Source: Fragum whitleyi (lineage: Eukaryota; Mollusca; Bivalvia; Cardiida; Cardiidae). From it: a stretch of 64,000 bases of DNA. Shown piece by piece: positions 24,201 through 31,100 of this stretch. The DNA lies in assembly GCA_948146395.1 (NCBI GenBank), contig OX411544.1, forward strand, positions 92,987,232-93,051,231, read 5' to 3'. Below the pieces are notes generated by a model, which saw only the letters and a program-made list of their open reading frames with translations, did no database searches and had not been told where the DNA came from. The translations under genes were made by a program, and so were the position numbers. Each line of letters begins with the position of its first letter. Position 1 is the first letter of the stretch.

Positions 24201-24629
24201 CAAAAGGTATTTATCATTGACATACATGTCACCCCAATTAGCTCAGGTTGTAGAGAAACAGACTTCAAAACCATGGAAGTTCCACCATGTGGGTTCAATT
24301 CCAGGGCTGGCACACTAACAAACTAATTGTCTTTCGGTTGAGATGTTAAACCGAGGTCCCTTGAGAGGGTGGTTTACATAGAGCATTTTAAAGAACCATG
24401 ACAGGTCTCAGCTTTGTCATGTATCCTTGCATTATCCCCATTAACAACTAACTGTCTTCTTAAGGCGTCCTTATTTGGGCATGTGCTGCAGTGGCGATGA
24501 TAAATAAACGGAAATACACACACATACATTCGATTAGGCTTAGCTAACAAAACGAGAAGGCGCGAAAACCCCTTACAATCTTGCAGTACCAAATTCAATG
24601 AGGGCTTGAACGCGTAATATTCACTCACT
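1764..24629 (-). CDS. TBCE: Tubulin-specific chaperone E, complete 14-exon gene
   Basis: TBCE is a cytosolic tubulin-folding cofactor: it captures alpha-tubulin and, with cofactors TBCD and TBCC, assembles the alpha/beta heterodimer; with TBCB it can also take dimers apart. Joining 24629, 23170-23280, 21781-21865, 20601-20798, 19467-19655, 17577-17679, 15370-15542, 14150-14276, 10756-10905, 9314-9467, 8455-8520, 6538-6597, 3844-3932 and 1764-1856 gives 1599 bases, 532 residues plus stop, against 527 in human. Every intron is GT-AG and every phase agrees. A CAP-Gly domain lies at about residues 27-77 ([18 protein letters not shown], then SFIRP), leucine-rich repeats at about 155-380 ([30 protein letters not shown]), an acidic linker [10 protein letters not shown], and a ubiquitin-like end ([18 protein letters not shown]). 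Introns are full of mobile elements, but no coding break was seen. It is divergent from the plus-strand gene at 24905. Identification is firm; exact exon edges were read by eye. Confidence 0.95.
1999..2220 (-). mobile_element. TTAA-flanked hairpin MITE, family A (piggyBac-like)
   Basis: It is flanked by TTAA on both sides (1995-1998, 2221-2224). The right end CAGCAAAGGG and left end TCCTTTCCTG are near-inverted, and a central perfect stem GAAGAAATTGCTT / AAGCAATTTCTTC is present. It is the reverse complement of 28200-28420 along its whole length. Confidence 0.75.
2380..3110 (-). repeat. Decayed Helentron-like remnants
   Basis: AATGAATCTTTGTCTA...GGCTGATA recurs at 2371 and 2972, and GTAAAACATTAATGCC with ACAGACATACAGATGGACAG resembles the GCCCCCG family at 5985. 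It is degenerate, with no clear ends. Confidence 0.45.
3844..3932 (-). CDS. TBCE: TBCE exon 13: ubiquitin-like domain
   Basis: It encodes [19 protein letters not shown] and [11 protein letters not shown], matching human GSMTIQKVKGLLSRLLKV and DLLLSYESPKK. The acceptor is ATTTTTAG and the donor GTAAAA. It ends on a codon boundary. Confidence 0.92.
3989..4102 (-). mobile_element. SINE family 1 fragment, reverse orientation
   Basis: GAATGGGGTTTAA, CAGAACCTAACAATGGATTAC and CAGCCTCCATCTACTATCC match the reverse complement of the 51478 SINE body; the tRNA head is missing. Confidence 0.65.
4103..4256. repeat. TIR MITE (AAGGTAGTGGACCCGTAATA family)
   Basis: The left end GTTGTGGAACGGTAATAG and the reverse of GTTCCACTACCTTAAG are inverted; GTTAACACTGTTAAAG lies inside. 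A full relative is 36841-36996 and half copies are at 45111-45310. Confidence 0.7.
5007..5175. repeat. Palindromic repeat, relative of 340-482
   Basis: AGTATAAAGTGCAATTGCCT and AATGCAATTGCACTTTATACT form the arms around CCCTTTGGGCGTTATTGG; AATACACTCATCCCT is at the right end. Overlapping open frames on both strands here are palindrome artefacts. Confidence 0.65.
5211..6488. mobile_element. TIR element with CATTTTGGCC repeats in the ends
   Basis: The left end repeats GGACATTTTGGCC and runs into AATGTTTTTCAAAGTAGGACC. The right end, GGTCCTACTTTGAAAAATATT to CCAAAATATCCTTC, is its inverse. CTGTTTGTGTG(G)ACT occurs on both flanks. It has no coding frame and holds a nested GCCCCCG element (5985-6312). 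Confidence 0.75.
5985..6312 (-). mobile_element. GCCCCCG-type Helentron-like element
   Basis: On the minus strand it begins with the hairpin GCCC...ATCGAGAGATCGGGGGC, then ATTGTTTTACTCATGTCCGT and (GTCC/GTCT)n, and ends in the hairpin GTGTTTCACAAACAC plus ATCTTGTT. The same structure occurs at 39328-39602 and 47217-47515. Confidence 0.75.
6538..6597 (-). CDS. TBCE: TBCE exon 12: start of ubiquitin-like domain
   Basis: A 60-base exon encoding [19 protein letters not shown], matching human LKIKYPHQLDQKVLEKQLP. The donor is GTATCA. The acceptor GTATTTAAG lies about 10 bp from the end of a Helentron-like 145-bp-repeat element. A TIR element (5211-6488) ends 50 bp past the donor side. Confidence 0.88.
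6608..7927 (-). mobile_element. Helentron-like element with eight 145-bp tandem units
   Basis: The minus-strand 5' end is a hairpin AGCTCACCTGAGCAC / GTGCTCAAGGTGAGCT followed by (CGTCGT)n. Then come about eight units containing GGACACTCTAGAGGCCATAT and TGGTCAGAATGATTATCTTG. The 3' end is the hairpin GGGCCACTATGGCCC plus TCTTGTT. Units are 145 bp, so open frames of 71 codons recur without coding meaning. Confidence 0.85.
8221..8275. repeat. Palindromic GATCAGACTGCA core
   Basis: GATCAGACTGCATA / TATGCAGGCTGATC is a solo copy of the palindrome found at the centre of the family B MITEs. Confidence 0.6.
8455..8520 (-). CDS. TBCE: TBCE exon 11
   Basis: A 66-base exon encoding [20 protein letters not shown], equivalent to human [20 protein letters not shown]. 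The acceptor is TTTACAG and the donor GTACGG; the positions after GT are weaker than consensus. Phase fits both neighbours. Confidence 0.88.
8930..9182 (-). mobile_element. GCCCC-type Helentron-like element, degraded
   Basis: GTTAAACACCAATGCCCCTG at the left and CGATCTATCAATGGGGGGAGC at the right resemble the two ends of the 5985 element; the microsatellite is lost. Confidence 0.55.
9314..9467 (-). CDS. TBCE: TBCE exon 10: linker to ubiquitin-like domain
   Basis: It encodes [20 protein letters not shown], then an insert and [13 protein letters not shown], matching human [20 protein letters not shown] and FLTAHPRYQFLC. The donor is GTAAGT. The acceptor TTGTTTCTAG lies 6 bp from the end of a Helentron-like element (9474-10417). 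Confidence 0.93.
9474..10417 (-). mobile_element. Helentron-like element with about 180-bp tandem units
   Basis: The minus-strand 5' end is TTTTTAGCTGAGCTATTGTCAT followed by CGTCC repeats. Units carry CAATCAAAATTTCTTGAACA and TGCCACGCCCAT (as on plus). The 3' end is the hairpin GGCCCTCTTGGGCC then TCTTGTTT, ending 6 bp before TBCE exon 10. Confidence 0.8.
10756..10905 (-). CDS. TBCE: TBCE exon 9: last leucine-rich repeat and cap
   Basis: It encodes exactly 50 codons beginning [18 protein letters not shown], then [10 protein letters not shown] and [16 protein letters not shown]. This matches human QWSFFNELEKLPSLRAL, RNPLT and LLIIASIGQLKTLNKCE. The acceptor is TCTTGCAG and the donor GTAAGT. 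Both ends fall on codon boundaries. Confidence 0.93.
10953..11088. repeat. 130-bp palindromic MITE, full copy
   Basis: Arms AGCCCTGTGTTCAGAATGAC and the reverse of TGACAATCCTGAACACAGAGC match the element at 523-653. Confidence 0.75.
11308..11505. repeat. Hairpin repeat with CTACAGCTT/AAGCTGTAG stem
   Basis: CATCGTAACTACAGCTTAAA and TAAGCTGTAGTTTCAATG form a stem. The same flanked hairpin occurs at 40712-40925 and, reversed, at 51153-51354. Confidence 0.6.
11592..12884 (-). mobile_element. Helentron-like element with seven 145-bp units
   Basis: Same structure as 6608-7927: AGAGAGCCATAGTGGCTCT hairpin at the left, units with CTAGAGTGCATACAAGG, and GACGACGGA repeats and TGCACTTCGTGCTCAGGTG at the right (5') end. 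Its units are diverged from those at 6.6 kb. Confidence 0.8.
13075..14056 (-). mobile_element. Helentron-like element with AGGTCAAGGTCAA tandem units
   Basis: The minus-strand 5' end is TTTTTAGCTCGCCCGGGACG followed by GCGTC repeats. About five units of 150-180 bp each hold AAGGTCAAGGTCAAATTG and GAAAGCCTATCACCT (plus strand). The 3' end is unclear. It lies between TBCE exons 8 and 9. Confidence 0.7.
14150..14276 (-). CDS. TBCE: TBCE exon 8: leucine-rich repeats
   Basis: It encodes [19 protein letters not shown] and [17 protein letters not shown], matching human [20 protein letters not shown] and MFPSLKYLVVNDNQIS. The acceptor is TTTACAG and the donor GTGAGT. A truncated duplicate of this exon lies just upstream in transcript order, at 14393-14430. 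Confidence 0.92.
14321..14435 (-). pseudogene. Truncated tandem duplicate of TBCE exon 8
   Basis: The intron sequence left of exon 8 (about 14073-14149) recurs at about 14321-14392, joined directly to a copy of the first part of the exon and its acceptor. The middle and the donor side of the exon are missing. The join lies at an ACTCA that occurs at both deletion edges. The remaining codons still spell [12 protein letters not shown], with two silent changes, and the acceptor TTTACAG is intact. Confidence 0.8.
14520..14850 (-). repeat. Helentron-like remnant
   Basis: CAGATGGACTGACAAACAG and CCCCTTCACCGAACGGTGAG (a hairpin-like 5' end) are typical of these elements; no intact 3' end is visible. 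Confidence 0.45.
15045..15252. repeat. Long foldback with tRNA-like core
   Basis: Arms of about 94 and 97 bp (15045-15138, 15156-15252) pair from TGTAGCCAGGATGTG outward to AGGT at the loop; the 17-bp loop is TGGGATTCGAACCAGGG. ACGTGGTAGAGCACTCGCTT resembles a tRNA D-arm/A box, and the loop resembles a T-arm. Confidence 0.85.
15370..15542 (-). CDS. TBCE: TBCE exon 7: leucine-rich repeats
   Basis: It encodes [34 protein letters not shown] and YYLAKLP, paralleling human [20 protein letters not shown] through YLIAHLP. The acceptor is ATTTTCAG and the donor GTAAGT. It is 173 bases long. Confidence 0.9.
15777..16021. mobile_element. TTAA-flanked MITE, family B
   Basis: TTAA at 15773-15776 and 16022-16025; ends CCCTACTCATGTTGA and CAACTTGGCAAGGG; centre CAGCCTTCACATATGTGAAG. 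It is 245 bp long. Confidence 0.75.
16300..17115 (-). mobile_element. Tandem-unit element, about 145-bp units
   Basis: Five to six units contain AGGCCCCTTTTTCCATGA, AATTCACCAAACC and GAGGGAGGAGTTG. The right end has GACAGATGGACAGACAG and CCTCCAGTGGTGTATATA. It is Helentron-like by layout; ends are uncertain. Confidence 0.65.
17120..17470. repeat. Decayed repeat (TTTTATCTATTTTAGATGACGAG family)
   Basis: It is shared in part with 20223-20430, 30090-30420 and 45380-45740: TAGATGACGAGTTT, ACTAGTGTAATAACACCTGT, CAAGAATATTCAA and TATTTCACTCCCG occur in the same order. Element ends are not clear. Confidence 0.5.
17577..17679 (-). CDS. TBCE: TBCE exon 6: leucine-rich repeats
   Basis: It encodes [11 protein letters not shown] and [16 protein letters not shown], aligning with human SENKLKFPSG and LKVLVLNQTGITWAEV. 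The acceptor is TTTTTTCAG and the donor GTATTC. It is 103 bases long and ends on a codon boundary. Confidence 0.9.
17930..18060. repeat. Short hairpin repeat GAAGTTGCTTGTAACAAGCAATTTCTTC
   Basis: AAGAAGTTGCTTGT / ACAAGCAATTTCTTCTT forms a near-perfect stem. Similar stems occur at 1395-1440, 19186-19250, 29037-29098, 37465-37515, 38800-38855, 39690-39755 and 41490-41560. Confidence 0.65.
18717..18981 (+). mobile_element. SINE family 1 copy, decayed head
   Basis: GGTCCTAGGTTGGATCCCC (B box), CCACCAATGGGTTGATAATC, AGGTGCTCCAGC and GTAAAACCCCATCAAACAATC match the 51478 copy in order. Confidence 0.75.
19467..19655 (-). CDS. TBCE: TBCE exon 5: first leucine-rich repeats
   Basis: It encodes [15 protein letters not shown], then [20 protein letters not shown] and LKELRSLNV, matching the human SKLQEVSLR and KVDLSKNLLSSW segments. 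The acceptor is TTCTCACAG and the donor GTAAGA. The length of 189 bases keeps phase. Confidence 0.92.
19800..19925. repeat. Palindromic repeat (GACCCTAGTCAAACTGCGC)
   Basis: TGAAAAGTGTTGACCCTAGTC and GACTAGGGTCGAAACTTTCA are inverted around TGCGCACACTTTGCAGG. Confidence 0.6.
20223..20430. repeat. Decayed repeat, same family as 17120-17470
   Basis: GACTGCCCCGAGTTTTTATC, TATATACATTATGAAGTC and CTAGTGTAATAACACATGTG match segments of 45380-45740. Confidence 0.5.
20601..20798 (-). CDS. TBCE: TBCE exon 4: end of CAP-Gly and linker
   Basis: After the acceptor TATTTCAG it encodes [19 protein letters not shown] and continues into the linker up to the first leucine-rich repeat. GSFIRP is a family hallmark. 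The donor is GTGTGA. An open reading frame continues upstream past the acceptor to an ATG near 20839, but that part lies in the intron. Confidence 0.9.
21345..21663 (-). mobile_element. GCCCCC-type Helentron-like element with a C-run
   Basis: AACAAGAGATGTTTGTAAAAC at the left (3' end on minus) and GGGGGGCATAATT at the right. A run of about 17 C lies at 21373-21389. Confidence 0.6.
21781..21865 (-). CDS. TBCE: TBCE exon 3: CAP-Gly core
   Basis: It encodes [20 protein letters not shown] followed by GKTYFTT, the CAP-Gly signature in the TBCE form (GKHNGTHEG rather than GKNDGS). This domain binds the C-terminal tail of alpha-tubulin. The acceptor is ATTTTAG and the donor GTACAA. It is 85 bases long, with two odd bases at each end that fit the neighbouring exons. 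Confidence 0.92.
22753..23139. mobile_element. TIR MITE (GACTCAGGGC ends) with TTTGACCCC repeats
   Basis: GAGACTCAGGGCTCGTGTT at the left is inverted as AACACGGGCCCTGAGACT at the right. TTTGACCCC and GGGGTCAAAA recur inside. It ends 30 bp before the donor side of TBCE exon 2. Confidence 0.65.
23170..23280 (-). CDS. TBCE: TBCE exon 2: N-terminus and start of CAP-Gly
   Basis: The acceptor is TTTTTCAG and the donor GTTAGT. It enters two bases into the start codon and ends one base into a Gly codon. It encodes [19 protein letters not shown] and on to [12 protein letters not shown], matching the human TBCE segment that ends ATVRFAGVVPPVAG. Confidence 0.9.
24231..24375 (+). mobile_element. tRNA-derived SINE, family 3 fragment
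   Basis: AATTAGCTCAGGTTGTAGAG resembles an A box and GTGGGTTCAATTCCAGGGC a B box, with a short body ending CCGAGGTCCCTTGAGAG. It sits in TBCE intron 1, about 250 bp from exon 1. Confidence 0.6.
24629..24629 (-). CDS. TBCE: TBCE exon 1 coding part (A of a split start codon)
   Basis: On the minus strand a consensus donor GTGAGT (plus 24623-24628) follows ...AAATCA. Its last base, A, joins TG at the start of exon 2 to make ATG-GCT-GAG. This places the initiator Met 10-11 residues before the conserved VLIGDRL segment, much as in human TBCE. The rest of exon 1 would be 5' UTR rising toward about 24,800; its 5' end cannot be seen. Confidence 0.7.
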
Positions 24630-24904
24630 GATTTTTATTAGCCTATGTTTCGTTATTAATGTTGTTTATCAGACGTTTTTATGCTTCAAAACAACTTTTT
24701 TAATAGATTTATAAACTGTTTGTCATTTTTCATCAAGTTATCAGACGATTGCATCTCTCGTGTAAACAAATAAAAAAGCGCATAAAAGACAGAGATGTTG
24801 TTTACATTGGTTACTTCCGGGTTTAAAATGTAAATATTATTTAGCATGTTTAAAGGACATTATCACTCATTCGCAAGTAAAATCATCCTAAATACAATTG
24901 AAAA
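24630..24904. promoter_or_regulatory. Candidate bidirectional promoter between TBCE and the SAM-like membrane gene
   Basis: The two divergent start codons lie 275 bp apart. Between them are an ETS/GABP-type ACTTCCGG (24813-24820) and, three bases upstream, ATTGG, an inverted CCAAT box (24806-24810). No TATA box is in an obvious position. ETS plus CCAAT sites are common in animal bidirectional housekeeping promoters; sharing here is inferred from spacing. Confidence 0.6.
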
Positions 24905-25127
24905 ATGGACAGCCCTGATAAGGAAGACGAAGAACAGGAGCTTGCAATGATGAAGATTGACTCAGCATGGCGTCAGACTCTGCTAATTGGGACTGTAGTT
25001 CTGGGTATTTTGGTGGCTGGGTACATGGTCAAGGTAGAAAGAAGGGCTGCCTCAGCTGAGAAAGAGTTTTCTGTCTGGCTGTATGAAAATAACTTACAAG
25101 AGTTTACAGAACTCTTCTTTAAAGAAG
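24905..25127 (+). CDS. SAM-like membrane gene, exon 1
   Basis: ATG context AAAATGG. It encodes the acidic N-terminus, the first transmembrane helix and the first helix of a SAM-like region (VWLYENNLQEFTELFFKEG). The donor is GTGAGG, leaving one base of a Gly codon. A chance open frame continues into the intron to 25219. Confidence 0.8.
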
Positions 25128-28100
25128 GTGAGGGTAGATTAAAATTGCTTTCCAGAGTTTTGTTGGTTCAAAAGCTTCTGTTAGCTTATGTTATTTGTTG
25201 TAATTTCTTGCAGACTTAAAATAAATGAAGTGACTAGCTGTAGTACCCACTAAACATCACCTCCTCTTACTTCATTATGGTCGCTTAATAAGATAGGTCG
25301 CTTAATAGAAGTGGTCGACTTAGCAATATTGGCTGTATATGTAAATTACTTTTAAATCTATTTGTAAATTCACCCTTTGTGAGTTAGTCATACTCCATTT
25401 TCTATTTACAATGGGCCATGTGCAGTTTTGTGCTATATTAAAGCATTGTGAGAAAATAAGAAATTGCATGTTACAAATTGCAGTGATATCATATTACGGT
25501 ACTTTTATTGTTAATAGGTGACCTTAGTAGGTATCGATCAAACTAGATTGTGTAAATCATCTAAGAAATGGGCAGGCTATCTAACTTTATCAGAGTTACA
25601 GATATAATTTGAGCCTGTGGGTGACATTTCCAACAATTTGAAACGTTCTTGAGGTGCAAACATTGATTAACGTTGACAGCCACATACTGTAAATATAAAG
25701 TTACCTGATGGTCTACAGTGACCTTATCTATCCCATAAATGCACAGTGAAGACTCTGGTCAGACTGTGCGGATGCACAGGCTGGTCAGAGTCTTTGCTTT
25801 GCGCATATTTGAAATTGTTGGAAATCTCAGGCACAGGCTCATTTATGTATTGGATTTTAGATTAAAATTTCAATACTCTAGTCCCTATATATCATATGTG
25901 ACTTTTGCAGCTTCCTCCCAATGAAATTCTCTTAAATAGGTTTGAGTGTAAAAGTTTGCGCTAGACCTGCATTGTTGGTATTCATTGGCATCTCATCTAT
26001 GAGATTAATCAAATGTGTACCCACAACATAGGTTTGGATGAGAAAGGTAAAGTTAAAAGGTTATGTGCTCTTATCTCAACCTTGTTTTATACCTTATAAT
26101 CATCCTATCAACTCTTGTCATGCTGATTTTTTAGGATGGGGAATTAACATTAAAATCAAACTATCAAAGCACTAGAAGCACTTTTTGTTGGTCAATAATC
26201 CTTTTTGAGAAAACATGTTTGACTAACTTAAAAGGAACATACAGACGGTGTAGACTAAGATCAGACTGCACATTAGTGCAGGACTCAACTCTTTGCTTAG
26301 AATTAAAAGTGTTCCTAAGTACAAATATGGTACACATCTGTGTCATTTTACCCTTCTCAATCTGGAGACAGGAGATATAGACAAAGATCAGCCTGCACAT
26401 TAGGGCAGTCGGGTCCTAGTCTATACCACCTGTCTATTTATTTTTAACAAGAATTGTATTAGACTTGAAATTTTCCAAAAAAGAAAATATTGGCACACAA
26501 TTTCGTTTTGTTGAGCCTTGAGCAATTTGATGTTAGTGCAAAATGGCCAATATTTTTAATCCAGCATGACAAGGGTTAAAGTCTCCTATTCCAGTAATTT
26601 TACAAGCTTATGGCTCTATTTACAGGTATCACATACAAAGATGATGTCACCCATTTTAATGTTTATTCATGCAAGACCTGTAAATCTATAGCACCAGATG
26701 TGAAGGAGAGAATCAGTAAAGCAATAAGGAAACTCAGGAAAACAGCGTGTCTACGGATGTGGCTTCACAATAAAGGCCTACCTGACAACTATCTTTTTGA
26801 GTAAGTTTGGTCATTCTTGTCAAGCTCGTCCACTTTTGTTAACCCTTTTCATGCTGATCCCGGAATATTCCTGCTTAGGCAGGATGTATGGACAAACATC
26901 AGCCTGCACATATGTGCAGTCTGATCTTAGTCCATACAACCTGATTTTCCTTTTTAAACCAGAAAAGTTTCAGAAATCATATTTTCAAATCAAATGCTGG
27001 CTCACAGTTAGAAAATACAGAGCTTTCAGCACTTTGTTTTTTATATAATTTTGCCAAGTTTTTTTTATTCAGCATGACAAGGGTTAAGCGACTCCATTCA
27101 TGACAGGTTATTATATATAGGATTTGTGATTAGATTTTGTTTGAGACAAAACTATCTTAACCTCGTCTAGAATAGATAAGTTATTGAGCGAGCTTTGGCT
27201 GGCTTAATAACTTATCTATTAAAGACGAGGTTAAAATCAGCTCGTCTCAAATTAACTCCCATCACAGATTCTTTTTCTCAAATAAGTTCCTGCTTTATAA
27301 GCTAAAAATCATTTTTGGATTGCCCAGGTGATAAAAATTCCTCAAAAAATGTATGTTAGATGACGTGGTGATGATGTCATTTAGAATGTAATCTTACACA
27401 TGTCTTAGACAAGGATGGCTGTTTGCTATAGAATACAAGTGGAGCTATGTCAAAAATGATCTCCTTTACTAAGAGCAAATCTCTTATCTTAGCTCTCAAA
27501 ATTATTTAAAATGAAGCCTATGTTGTTGGAACCCATTAGAATTGTTTCAATGAAATGCTTCTTATCACATACAGTTAGAAAATCATAGAATTTCAAAGCT
27601 TGAACTTTGAAATCATTAATTTTTGTATATTCAACCAAAGTAATTATTTATTTATTTGTCGGTCGGTCAATCTTTCAGTTTGTCAGTCCATCTGTAGACC
27701 ATTTTTTTGTCCGGAGCATATCTCAATAAGTATGCAAGCCAGAATCATGAAATGTCACATGTGGATAGATCTCATTGAGGAGAAGTGCAGTACTTATCAT
27801 ATTTTTTGAGTTATAGCCCTTTGTTGGTTGATAAAGAATAGGCCATTGACCTGCTCTTATGGGGGCATAAATAATTTACTTACATCTCTTGTTCTTCAAT
27901 TTGATAAAAGATGTGTATTTAAACTTTACTGCAAGAAAAAATGCAAACAATCATTACCAGTTGCAAGATACAGTTGCATCATTTCATTTTCATCATGTTC
28001 AACCTTTGACATATTGTGATATATTTGGTACATGTATTTAAAGAGTCACCTATAGCATCAAGTATGAATTATGCCATTATTGTCAGGTTACATTTCTATC

Positions 28101-31100
28101 CAATATTCAGCTCTCATTAGCCAAGCATTGTCCTTGCATACCAGGCTTGTTTTGGATTGAACTTTTCTTCTAGAAAAGACTAATGTTTTCAAGGGTTAAC
28201 CCTTTGCTGTTTAATCCCTGCTTTTTACGTGCCTGTGATTTTATGATTGAGAAAACATTGTGAAAAAAGAAGAAATTGCTTCTGACAAGCAATTTCTTCT
28301 TTTTCCACACTATTTTCTACCCTACTGAATGGTTATTTTTCAAATTAAATCCACTTTAAATTTTCGTCTGCAAAACCTTTGAATTTGGACAGGTCCAAAA
28401 TTTTGTAAAACAGGACAGGGTTAATTGTGGTTCTTTTATTTAAGGCTATTGCTTTTAACTGGTTGTTTGCTATAAAAAAAATTTAAATTTATGTTTTCAG
28501 ACTAAAAAAGATGGGCATTGACAATCTACAGCATTTACGCCACATCCCCAATAGATCGCTGCAGGCGCTCACAGAACATGACATGTCTTTACGTACATAT
28601 CAACTGATGTCACTAGCATTAAAACAGCTCAAGGATTCTGGGGAACAGCTGCAGAAATTAGAATCAGAACTGTTGGACCATCATAAAGAAGAATTCAGCG
28701 ATAAGATGGGATATTCACTTTCAACTTTCTTCCAACTAGGTAAGTAGCTTTTGTAAAAGACGTGAAAATTTGTGTGACATGCCACTAGATGAGACTTGGG
28801 ATCATTACTCATATACTGAGGATCAGTACTCATGTACTCAGGTATCAGACAGGGATCCACACTAACACAAGTCCTCAGGCCCAAGACCTGTGGATTTTAG
28901 GGAGGAATGGTAGACGTAACCATGCTGCAGGTCCATCAGGTTCAGGCCTATTGTAAAAAGTAGCACTAAGTATTTCAAATTTGTGCAGTTTTGGAAAATA
29001 ATTGCCGTTCCAATACTTAAATTTGCATTACCATATGATAAACATTGTAGAAAAAGAAGAAATTGGTTGTCAAAAGCAATTTCTTCTTTTCCCACAATGT
29101 TTGTCTTGCAATTTGTCCCTTTAATTACTAAAAATCAAACATGGTTTTCATGCAGGACCTGTTGTTATCAGGGAGGACTTGTAATATTTAGGGCTAACAG
29201 GTCCTTCAGTTTAAATTCATTTGTTTGAATGGGGTTTTATGCCACTTTGAACATTAATCGAGTCATAATGCGGCGGCTGGAGCACCTAACAATGGATTGC
29301 TGCTATTTCCCACACCAAAACTACCACCACTTCCTTTCCTAGCCTCCAGCTGCTATCCTACAAAGGTCTACGATTATCAACCCATTGGTGGTAGACAAAT
29401 AGTCGGAAAGGAGAGTGCCGTCGGTAGGGAGGTCCTTCAGGCTGGTGGCAAAAAGTAGTTAATGTCAAACCCTGTCAGGTTGGGTAATGTTCCTCAGGGC
29501 CTTCTCTGGACTGAAATTTATTTTTCGCCAAATCAAAATAAATAGAGCCAAATTTGGATTTAGGAAGCCAAATTTGGAGCCATTTTTCTTCCAAAAATTA
29601 TTCTTGCTAAAATCTTATGTTCCTTTTATATATAGCTCATCAATGTGGGGGATCATATTTAAATGTCAATTGATATTTTATGGACAGTTATATTTTATAA
29701 AACAATCACTGAAGTGTTATGTGTAGCCAAGAGATTATTAGTTGACACACATGCCTTTTTGCCCGAATCAATTGCCAGTCACTTGTGAGCTTATCTACAC
29801 AAAATCCTCTCAGCCCATGTCAAAATCAGTTATCGCTGATAGGTTAAATTTCACCACTTTCATTTTTTCATCGCCAAATTCATTTCATTTTGCATTTGGC
29901 GACAATGGGGATCCCCAGAGAAGGCCCAGATTCCTACTCGGGTCCTGAATTAATACCCATTACCCCGACTTTTGTATTAAGAAGCACTATGTACCTTTAG
30001 AGATCAACTTCAGAAAAGAATTGCAGAATGTTTTAAACAGTTTTTTTCGATATTGCAAGAGTGATATTACTCTAGTGGAATAACTATGCAAATGAGCAAA
30101 GAACATATAGAAGAATTATATTTTCGTTATAAAAATGACTTCATAACCATTTGCTGGCGTCAGTTCACAAACGGCTGTATATGTTTCTCAGAATAATTTG
30201 AACGATAGATTTCTGGAATCCTCTCGATTTATAGCCAAAAATCAGGTCATATTATAAATAGAATACCAAATTTGTGCTAAAAAAATAAAATAAGGAATTT
30301 ATTAATCTCGTCATCTAAAACAAATAAAAACACAGCACAGCCTCGCTTTTATCTGTTTATAGATGACTTGTTTAATAAATTCGGTATTCAATGACCATTC
30401 ATTCAATTTCCTCTAAATTTCACATGTGCATTATAGTCTGTTTGACTTCTACTGGTATATGGACCAACCTTTTAATCAATAACATAAAATTGCCATTGAA
30501 TGAAGGATTTGTATGTGATAAAATCTTAATTTCAGCTTAATACCATTCGGAAAAATATTTTTTTAAAACAAAATGATTTCAAAATAATGATTTTGTCTAT
30601 CTAGTGAATGTTAATATTTTTCACATTTTCCTCTCTTAAGAGGTAATGGAGGCTGTTAAGTAGTAAGAAAAAATAAACATATAGTAGAAAAATGTGTTTT
30701 TTATACAAAAATATGACAGAAGAATTGGCCAACATTCCTTATTTGGACATCCGAATTAGCATATGGACAATCATGTCATCTTAAACTTAAACATCATGTG
30801 ATTTGTACCGTTATCACTTGCCTGCTTATCTAGATTTCCTTGTGAAATTCCCAACGTCTTCGTTAAATCATGTTATTTTGATTGGTCAAAATATGTGATT
30901 ATGGGTTTCATCTCAGAATAGATAAAAAAATTATCAATTTTCTGGAAAAAAAACGTTTTTTAAACAGAGAAAACCTAATCAGATTTGATATCCAAAGAAA
31001 GTAAAAATTTCGATAAATTTTATTTTATAAAAAAAACTCGATTTTTATACTAAAACAACTCACTTCAAAGCATACACTTTTGAGTCAGCCTCTATGCAAA

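Noticed and set aside
24374..24628. An 84-codon minus frame starting [10 protein letters not shown]
   Set aside because: It overlaps TBCE intron 1 just past the exon 1 donor and runs toward a SINE; no family feature and no splice fit with TBCE.
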